A stretch of 11,200 nt of DNA from an uncultured Clostridia bacterium. Its GTDB lineage: Bacteria > Bacillota > Clostridia > RUG12999. This document shows positions 6,943-11,200 of this stretch, piece by piece (positions within the stretch are counted from its first letter, which is position 1; the number at the start of each line of letters is the position of its first letter). The DNA is taken from positions 1-11,200 of the forward strand of contig CALLNG010000213.1 in the NCBI GenBank assembly GCA_938005345.1, written 5' to 3'. The position numbers and the translations under genes were made by a program. A model generated the notes under the pieces. That model made no database searches, was not told the origin of the DNA, and worked only from the letters and a program-made list of their open reading frames with translations.

Positions 6943-7812
6943 ATGAAAGTAAAAAAAGCCGTCATTCCGGCGGCGGGTCTGGGTACCCGTTTTTTGCCTG
7001 CGACCAAAGCACAGCCCAAGGAAATGCTTCCCATTGTGGATAAACCCACCATCCAATACATCATCGAAGAAGCGGTTGCCTCCGGTATTGAGGATATTAT
7101 TATCATTACCGGCCGCAGCAAACGCGCCATTGAAGACCATTTTGACAAGGCTTATGAACTGGAAAATGAGCTTCTCAAAAGCGGTAAACATGAACTAGTT
7201 CAACTGGTGCAGGACATTTCCAATCTAGCGAATATTTATTATGTTCGCCAAAAGGAAGCCCTAGGATTAGGCCATGCCATCCATTGCGCTAAAACCTTTA
7301 TTGGCAGCGAACCGTTTGCCGTTCTGCTCGGAGATGACATTGTTGACGCAAAGACGCCTTGCCTGAAACAAATGATTGACGTTTATGACGAATACCAAAC
7401 CACACTGCTTGGCGTACAAACAGTGGATCCGAAAGCCGTTTCTAAATATGGCATTATCGATGGAACGCAGATCGCGGAACGGATTTACCAGGTGCATGAC
7501 ATGGTGGAAAAACCCGAGCCCTCAAAAGCACCCTCCAACGTTGCTATTTTGGGCCGGTATATCATCACGCCTGCGATTTTTGAATGCTTGGAGCAAACCA
7601 AGCCCGGCGCGGGTGGTGAAATTCAGCTTACGGACGCGCTTAAGCTGCTGAGCAAGCAGGAATCAGTATATGCCTACGATTTCATTGGACGGCGCTATGA
7701 TGTGGGCAACAAAATGGGCTTTTTGGAAGCCACAGTGGAATTTGCCCTGCGGCGCGATGATTTGAAAGACGAATTTAGCCAATATCTGAAAACGATTGCG
7801 GCTCAACTTTAA
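6943..7812 (+). CDS. galU: UTP--glucose-1-phosphate uridylyltransferase
   Basis: A 289-residue cytoplasmic enzyme that joins glucose-1-phosphate and UTP to UDP-glucose and pyrophosphate, supplying glycosyl donors for teichoic acids, glycolipids, capsule and galactose metabolism. The nucleotide-binding opening IPAAGLGTRFLPATKAQPKE (8-27) followed by MLPIVDKP is the GalU signature. Other conserved marks are GLGHAIHCAK (108-117), LLGDDIVD (128-135) with the metal-binding aspartate, DMVEKP (186-191) and GAGGEIQLTDAL (222-233). Length is normal and the protein appears intact. ATG 6943 has AGGAGG (6929-6934) eight bases upstream. It follows the deoR-family gene closely and ends at a strong terminator, so the pair is probably a two-gene operon. 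This is one of the safest calls in the window. Confidence 0.97.
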   Translation: MKVKKAVIPAAGLGTRFLPATKAQPKEMLPIVDKPTIQYIIEEAVASGIEDIIIITGRSKRAIEDHFDKAYELENELLKSGKHELVQLVQDISNLANIYYVRQKEALGLGHAIHCAKTFIGSEPFAVLLGDDIVDAKTPCLKQMIDVYDEYQTTLLGVQTVDPKAVSKYGIIDGTQIAERIYQVHDMVEKPEPSKAPSNVAILGRYIITPAIFECLEQTKPGAGGEIQLTDALKLLSKQESVYAYDFIGRRYDVGNKMGFLEATVEFALRRDDLKDEFSQYLKTIAAQL

Positions 7813-7837
7813 TTTTGCAAGTTTTTCTTTTTTTCCT

Positions 7838-7879
7838 GCAAAAGGTGGACAAAGCGCATTGTCCATCTTTTGCTTTTTT
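7838..7879 (+). terminator. Rho-independent terminator of the deoR-galU operon
   Basis: A 15-bp stem, 7838-7852 (GCAAAAGGTGGACAA) against 7859-7873 (TTGTCCATCTTTTGC), with a single G-T pair and a six-base loop, followed by six T residues (7874-7879). It begins 25 bases after the galU stop. Confidence 0.93.
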
Positions 7880-7976
7880 ATTTTATATATCTTTTATTTC
7901 CTTTTTCTTTCTATTTGTCTCTTTCCTTTTTTTTGCAACATTTATTCCCCTATAATGCAAAATCGCATTTCTAATA
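7880..7976. other. Non-coding pyrimidine-rich spacer upstream of the citrate synthase promoter
   Basis: No gene is visible here. The plus strand from 7860 to about 7934 is almost entirely T and C. A TATAAT at 7951-7956 lacks a convincing -35 box. AATGC (7954-7958) and GCATT (7965-7969) form a small dyad ending eight bases before the -35 box of the next promoter and could be a regulator site; that is speculation. Confidence 0.5.
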
Positions 7977-8005
7977 TTGACTATCTGCCTGAATTATGGT
8001 ATACT
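7977..8005 (+). promoter_or_regulatory. Promoter of the citrate synthase gene
   Basis: TTGACT (7977-7982), a 17-base spacer and TATACT (8000-8005), with TGG immediately before the -10 box giving an extended -10 element. The transcription start would be near 8012, about 158 bases before the translation start. Confidence 0.75.
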
Positions 8006-8011
8006 ATTTAT

Positions 8012-8169
8012 ATTGATATGCTGCGGCGCAGTTTGCTTGTGCAAACAAAATGTCAAAAAGGCGCCGTTCCTTTTATTCACTATTCGCCGGAGCATAAATT
8101 GCCAGGATACTACAAGGAATTTACCAAGAGCGGCAATTAAAATGAACATCACGAATGGAGGGGGACCTA
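8012..8169 (+). other. Long 5' leader of citrate synthase mRNA
   Basis: About 158 bases separate the predicted transcription start from the TTG start codon. The leader contains a perfect 6-bp hairpin with a four-base loop (GTTTGC 8031-8036, GCAAAC 8041-8046), next to CTGC/GCAG (8021-8024, 8028-8031), and a long-range pair AATTGCC (8097-8103) with GGCAATT (8132-8138). I do not recognise a known riboswitch or T-box; no T-box sequence or terminator hairpin is seen. A 40-codon reading frame (8018-8140) lies in the leader without a ribosome binding site. Confidence 0.4.
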
Positions 8170-8172
8170 TTG
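8157..8172 (+). promoter_or_regulatory. Ribosome binding site that fixes a TTG start for citrate synthase
   Basis: GGAGGGGG (8157-8164) is five bases before an in-frame TTG (8170-8172). The only nearby in-frame ATG (8155) overlaps this Shine-Dalgarno sequence and has none of its own, so the TTG is the likely start. Confidence 0.8.
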
Positions 8173-9519
8173 CCCGATTTTACAGATAAAATCCAGTTAC
8201 TGCTTCATGTTGCAGCGGAAAAATACAAACTAAACCGGGAGGATTACAACCGTTATAGTGTCAAACGCGGCCTGCGCAACCCGGATGGAACCGGGGTACT
8301 GGCAGGATTGACTTCAATTGGGGAAGTGCGCGGCTATATTATTGACGATGGAGAAAAGGTTCCTGTAGAAGGTGATTTGCTATACCGTGGGATTCGTGTT
8401 AACGATTTGGTGGAGCACAGCCGGGCGGAGGGCCGTCTTGGCTTTGAAGAAGTGACCTTTTTAATTTTGTTTGGCGTGCTGCCAGACCGCGAAATGCTGG
8501 AACAATTCACGGCCATTTTATCCAGCCTGCGTCCGCTGCCGTCCCATTTCACGGAAGATATTATTTTGAAATCCCCCAGCCCGGACATCATGAATAAATT
8601 GGCACGCTGTATTCTGGCGTCCTATTCGTTTGACCGTATGCCCAATGACACCAGTCTCTCCAATCTCATGCGCCAATGCATAGAACTCATAGCACGGATG
8701 CCCACTATGACGGCCTATGCCTACCAGGCAAAGAACCATTATTACGAAGGCCAAAGCTTGATTATTCATTCGCCGCAGCCCCATCTTTCTGCGGCAGAAA
8801 ACTTTTTACATATGCTGCGTCCCAATCATGAGTATACAAGAGAGGAAGCAGAGATTCTGGATCTTATGCTGATGCTCCACGCTGAGCACGGCGGCGGGAA
8901 CAATTCCGCATTTGCCTGCCGCGTGGTTTCCTCAAGCGGCACGGACACCTATTCTGCTATTGCTGCTGCCGTCGGATCCCTTAAAGGGCCGAAACATGGC
9001 GGTGCAAATGCTAAAGTCATGGCCATGATGGAAGACATCAAAGAAAACGTGAAAAATTGGGATGATTTAGACGAGGTAGAATATTATCTGGAACAGATTA
9101 TTGAGAAAAAGGCCGGCGACAAATCCGGTTTGATTTATGGCATGGGGCACGCGGTATACACGTTGTCTGACCCTCGTGCTATTTTACTCAAACAAAAGGC
9201 AAAAGAGCTTGCCGCTGTCAAAGGGTTTGCAAAGGAATATGCATTGTATGAAGCGGTGGAAACGTTGACGCCAAAAGTATTTGCTGCTGTTAAAGGGGAC
9301 TCCAAAGTGATTTCCGCCAATGTCGATATGTATTCCGGTTTTGTTTACAAAATGCTGGGGATCCCGCCGGAACTCTATACGCCGCTTTTTGTCATGTCGC
9401 GTATTGTTGGATGGAGCGCCCACCGTATTGAAGAAGTGATTTCCGGCGGACGCATTATCCGGCCTGCTTATAAAAGTGTTTGCCCGCATTTTACCTATGT
9501 GCCTTTGGACAAACGTTGA
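8170..9519 (+). CDS. gltA: Citrate synthase (citrate/2-methylcitrate synthase family)
   Basis: A 449-residue cytoplasmic enzyme that condenses acetyl-CoA with oxaloacetate, the entry to the oxidative branch of the citric acid cycle and, in anaerobes, to glutamate synthesis. Key regions are intact: LHAEHGGGNNSAF (236-248), SLKGPKHGGAN (270-280) with H276 matching E. coli H264, YGMGHAVYTLSDPR (323-336) with H327 matching H305, and NVDMYSG (384-390) with D386 matching the catalytic D362; R336, R411 and R431 are plausible substrate arginines. The N-terminal region, with NPDGTGVLAGLTSIGEVRGY (37-56), is of the longer clostridial type. A relaxed 2-methylcitrate synthase activity cannot be excluded. 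The start is TTG 8170 (see the ribosome binding site). It is a single-gene unit with its own promoter and long leader. Confidence 0.95.
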   Translation: MPDFTDKIQLLLHVAAEKYKLNREDYNRYSVKRGLRNPDGTGVLAGLTSIGEVRGYIIDDGEKVPVEGDLLYRGIRVNDLVEHSRAEGRLGFEEVTFLILFGVLPDREMLEQFTAILSSLRPLPSHFTEDIILKSPSPDIMNKLARCILASYSFDRMPNDTSLSNLMRQCIELIARMPTMTAYAYQAKNHYYEGQSLIIHSPQPHLSAAENFLHMLRPNHEYTREEAEILDLMLMLHAEHGGGNNSAFACRVVSSSGTDTYSAIAAAVGSLKGPKHGGANAKVMAMMEDIKENVKNWDDLDEVEYYLEQIIEKKAGDKSGLIYGMGHAVYTLSDPRAILLKQKAKELAAVKGFAKEYALYEAVETLTPKVFAAVKGDSKVISANVDMYSGFVYKMLGIPPELYTPLFVMSRIVGWSAHRIEEVISGGRIIRPAYKSVCPHFTYVPLDKR

Positions 9520-9580
9520 CAATCAGTTATGCTAAAAATCGGAGCAGAATATTCCATATAACAACATACTGTTATTCCAC

Positions 9581-9614
9581 AAGGCTGCTGGATTAATTTC
9601 TGGCGGCCTTATTT
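9581..9614 (+). terminator. Weak terminator-like hairpin after citrate synthase
   Basis: AAGGCTGCT (9581-9589) can pair with GGCGGCCTT (9602-9610) using two G-U pairs across a 12-base loop, followed by the short T-rich run ATTTG. It is 62 bases after the stop codon. The poor T tract makes this a modest call, but no better terminator is seen before 9670. Confidence 0.45.
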
Positions 9615-9668
9615 GTATGCTTTCTTGTACGCATCGCAGCGTTTATTCAAATCCCGCTAAAAACAGCC

Positions 9669-9866
9669 CTATTTTTTCGTGCGGCGGAAAGGTGCCAGCA
9701 ATCCTATGGCTTCTGCAACAGTCCAAATATTACTTTTTCCTGTTGTTGGAAGTCCTTCTATGGATATATTCCCGTTGTACCGATTGGAAGGGTTGCCGGA
9801 AACATGCTAAATTGCCGCTCCCGGCGCTACTTTGCGCACAATTTCCAGAAATTTAGGCTTGTCATT
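9669..9866 (-). pseudogene. Possible decayed minus-strand gene relic in the 9520-9967 gap
   Basis: The stretch 9520-9967 (448 bases) holds no convincing gene. On the minus strand one frame reads NDKPKFLEIVRKVAPGAAI (9866-9810), a single TAG (9809-9807), then continues in the same frame for 45 codons to TAG at 9671-9669. The first part resembles the opening of DisA-type diadenylate cyclases (which read LxxLxxVAPGTPLREG); the second contains GLPTTGKS, a Walker-A-like GxxxxGKS. There is no start codon or ribosome binding site, and its upstream end runs into the promoter of the next gene. The two parts do not belong to one known family, so chance is a serious alternative. A 79-codon plus-strand frame (9617-9856) over the same bases also lacks a ribosome binding site. 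Confidence 0.2.
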
Positions 9867-9888
9867 GTTTTGTAACCTATGGTATGAT
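9859..9888 (+). promoter_or_regulatory. Promoter of the stalk-SleB hydrolase gene
   Basis: TTGTCA (9859-9864), 18-base spacer and TATGAT (9883-9888), preceded by TGG as an extended -10 element. The leader of about 75 bases contains a GATACC repeat (9900-9905, 9915-9920) in a GC-rich stretch. I see no sigma-G or sigma-E-like alternative. Confidence 0.6.
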
Positions 9889-9967
9889 AGTGCCACAGGG
9901 ATACCCCAGGGTTTGATACCGGGCCCCTTTTGAACCTTCCGCTCCAAAACGAAAGGAGTTCCAACTT

Positions 9968-10810
9968 ATGAAACGTATGTTGACGGCAGCTTTGGCTGCA
10001 CTATTACTCATTTTACCTCAAACACAGTCACAAGCCAAGCCAACAGACTATGACATTCCGATTGACATTTCTGTCAACGGACAACTGGTGCGCAGCGATG
10101 CATTTGCTTATCTTTCCGGGGGGACAACCTATGCCCCTATCCGCCTGCTCAGCGAGGCGTTAGGCGTCCAGTCCCTGACCTGGCATGAGGCATCTAGAAC
10201 TGCGACCATCACCCATAACGGCAAGACCATTCAACTGCCTGTGGGTTCTTCTTATGCAAGAATTAATGGGAAACGCACTTATGCTGGCGGCCCGATTGCA
10301 CAAATTGGCGGCCGCAGCTATGCCCCGGTGCGGTTTTTATGTGAACAACTTGGGGCAAACGTCTCTTGGGACCAAACCTATTACACCGTTGAAGTCGAAC
10401 GCTCCGGTGTTTCGGTCCCTACACATCTACAGTTCCACGAGTACACTAGCGATGAAATCTTTTGGCTGGGCCGCATCATTGAGGCAGAAAGCGGCGGGGA
10501 GCCGTTCCGCGGCAAAATTGCGGTTGGAAATGTTATCTTAAACCGCGTGGAAAGCGATGATTTTCCAGACACCATTTACGGTGTTATCTTTGACCAGGAA
10601 TACGGCGTACAATTTCAGCCGGTGCTCAACGGCACGATTTACAATACCCCCTCCCCTGATAGTATTATTGCGGCAAAACGCGCACTCAACCAAGATAACC
10701 ACGTAGGCGATGCACTTTATTTTCTCAATCCACGGATTGCAACAAACTTTTGGATTGTGAACAATCGCGTATTCTGGACTACGATTGCCAATCATGATTT
10801 TTATCTGTAA
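9968..10810 (+). CDS. Secreted cell wall hydrolase, SleB-type catalytic domain with N-terminal stalk region
   Basis: A 280-residue exported protein. Residues 1-23 are a signal peptide (MKRM, hydrophobic core, cleavage expected after SQA). Residues about 32-145 hold a stalk (copper amine oxidase N-terminal-like) region with two matching units: TTYAPIRLLSEALG (53-66) followed by LTWHEASRTATIT, and RSYAPVRFLCEQLG (116-129) followed by VSWDQTYYTVEV. Residues about 160-280 are the SleB/Hydrolase_2 domain: LGRIIEAESGGEPFRGKIAV then GNVILNRV, with E174 the expected catalytic acid, and a closing YFLNP. SleB-type enzymes cut peptidoglycan, classically spore cortex; versions with stalk regions may act on vegetative wall. 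The usual SleB peptidoglycan-binding domain is absent and the stalk region takes its place. AAAGGAG precedes ATG 9968 by nine bases. Single-gene unit between its own promoter and a strong terminator. Confidence 0.92.
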   Translation: MKRMLTAALAALLLILPQTQSQAKPTDYDIPIDISVNGQLVRSDAFAYLSGGTTYAPIRLLSEALGVQSLTWHEASRTATITHNGKTIQLPVGSSYARINGKRTYAGGPIAQIGGRSYAPVRFLCEQLGANVSWDQTYYTVEVERSGVSVPTHLQFHEYTSDEIFWLGRIIEAESGGEPFRGKIAVGNVILNRVESDDFPDTIYGVIFDQEYGVQFQPVLNGTIYNTPSPDSIIAAKRALNQDNHVGDALYFLNPRIATNFWIVNNRVFWTTIANHDFYL

Positions 10811-10828
10811 GCAGATTTACAATCAAAA

Positions 10829-10859
10829 AAAAACGCTCCTCATATTGAGGAGCGTTTTT
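10829..10859. terminator. Symmetrical bidirectional terminator between the SleB-type and WG-repeat genes
   Basis: AAAAACGCTCCTCA (10829-10842) pairs perfectly with TGAGGAGCGTTTTT (10846-10859) around a three-base loop. The 9-bp GC-rich core is flanked by A and T runs, so it can stop transcription from both sides: the hydrolase gene ending at 10810 and the minus-strand gene ending at 10958. Confidence 0.93.
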
Positions 10860-10957
10860 GATTTTGACCAAGTTTCTATGCCTGCCGCGCTGAATTAAGA
10901 CAGTAGTCACAGGAAATGATGTAAAAAGAAAGTATTCCTACAGAAACATCCTTTTCA

Positions 10958-11200
10958 TTACGGCCAAACATATTGGGTACATTCCAGTTCAACCCCTTGG
11001 GTATCCAAAATACCGTTGGTCCCATAGGCTGGGAAGTATACAGGGACATATCCATTTTCAAATCCGTATACGCCAAAATTGCTATATTTTCCAAGTGCTA
11101 TCACATAATTGCCCGATGTATTAATAACGCCATATTGACTTACTCCATCCTCTGTATCGGGATATAGTTCAACGATTGCCACGCCGTTCGAAAACGGACT
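10958..11200 (-). CDS. WG-repeat-containing protein, C-terminal 80 residues (cut by right edge)
   Basis: An open minus-strand frame enters from the right edge and stops at TAA 10960-10958. The translation starts SPFSNGVAIVELYPDTE and continues YGVINTSGNYVIALGKYSNF, VYGFENGYVPVYF and GTNGILDTQGVEL, which are WG (KWG) repeat units of the form 'PFsnGvA.V ... yGvIn.sG.yVI'. WG repeats are short beta-rich units found in many secreted or surface proteins of Firmicutes; function is generally unknown. A GTG at 11182 is only a residue within a repeat, not a start, because the repeat pattern continues upstream of it. The protein ends TQYVWP shortly after its last repeat. The rest of the gene, including any signal peptide, is outside the window. 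Confidence 0.75.
   Translation of the reverse strand, partial: SPFSNGVAIVELYPDTEDGVSQYGVINTSGNYVIALGKYSNFGVYGFENGYVPVYFPAYGTNGILDTQGVELECTQYVWP

Noticed and set aside
7951..7956. A perfect TATAAT upstream of the citrate synthase promoter
   Set aside because: No acceptable -35 hexamer lies 16-18 bases upstream, only a T run; the TTGACT-17-TATACT pair downstream is stronger.
8018..8140. A 40-codon reading frame in the citrate synthase leader, possible leader peptide
   Set aside because: Its ATG is only a few bases after the predicted transcription start and has no Shine-Dalgarno sequence; no run of regulatory codons is seen.
8155..8169. ATG 8155 as start of citrate synthase
   Set aside because: It overlaps the Shine-Dalgarno sequence that serves TTG 8170 and has no ribosome binding site of its own.
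9630..9660. A tRNA-like TTCAAATCCCGC segment
   Set aside because: It resembles a T-loop, but the flanking bases do not form the T stem and no acceptor, D or anticodon arm can be built around it.
9617..9856. A 79-codon plus-strand frame between citrate synthase and the hydrolase
   Set aside because: It has no ribosome binding site or domain, has atypical composition, and starts just after the hairpin that may end the previous transcript.
1..11200. CRISPR arrays, insertion sequences, phage or toxin-antitoxin genes
   Set aside because: No regularly spaced repeats, transposase-like translations, terminal inverted repeats or paired small toxin/antitoxin genes were found by reading both strands.

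Overview
The window looks like chromosomal DNA of an anaerobic, probably spore-forming Firmicute of the class Clostridia. The style fits the Oscillospiraceae/Ruminococcaceae branch, but the species cannot be fixed from sequence alone. The clues are strong GGAGG ribosome binding sites, sigma-A promoters with 17-base spacers, a BlaI/BlaR1-type pair, a SleB-type cell wall hydrolase with a 'stalk' (copper amine oxidase N-terminal-like) region, a bacterial NSS transporter and a clostridial-type citrate synthase. I see no insertion sequence, phage gene, CRISPR array, tRNA or rRNA.

Layout. (1) Positions 1-2033 hold a sugar-catabolism fragment: a minus-strand operon of a sugar-phosphate isomerase/epimerase-like TIM barrel followed by a Gfo/Idh/MocA oxidoreductase cut by the window edge. 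A cupin-type AraC regulator diverges from it, and the two predicted promoters overlap at their -10 boxes. (2) Positions 2208-4450 hold a BlaI/MecI-type repressor and an M56 (BlaR1-like) membrane metallopeptidase. A long perfect palindrome made of two TACAnnTGTA boxes covers their promoter. The receptor's sensor part is not a penicillin-binding domain but a stalk-like plus NTF2-like region, and an ideal internal ribosome binding site precedes a signal-peptide-like segment. This is the most interesting part of the window. (3) Positions 4568-5947 (minus) encode an NSS sodium-coupled amino acid transporter that converges on the M56 gene across a bidirectional terminator. (4) Positions 6079-7879 form a likely deoR-family regulator-galU operon whose promoter stands back to back with the transporter promoter. 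(5) Positions 7977-9519 carry a citrate synthase with a long 5' leader and a TTG start. (6) Positions 9520-9967 are mostly non-coding, with a possible decayed minus-strand gene relic. (7) Positions 9968-10810 encode a secreted stalk-SleB hydrolase, ending in a symmetrical terminator shared with the tail of a WG-repeat protein on the minus strand, which is cut by the right edge.

How they work together: most units are independent transcription units with their own promoter and terminator. The envelope theme (BlaI/M56 pair, GalU for UDP-glucose, stalk-SleB hydrolase) recurs, but a functional link between them is inference only. No clearly new multi-gene system is visible. The candidates worth following are the atypical M56 receptor with its operator and internal start, and the relic at 9669-9866.
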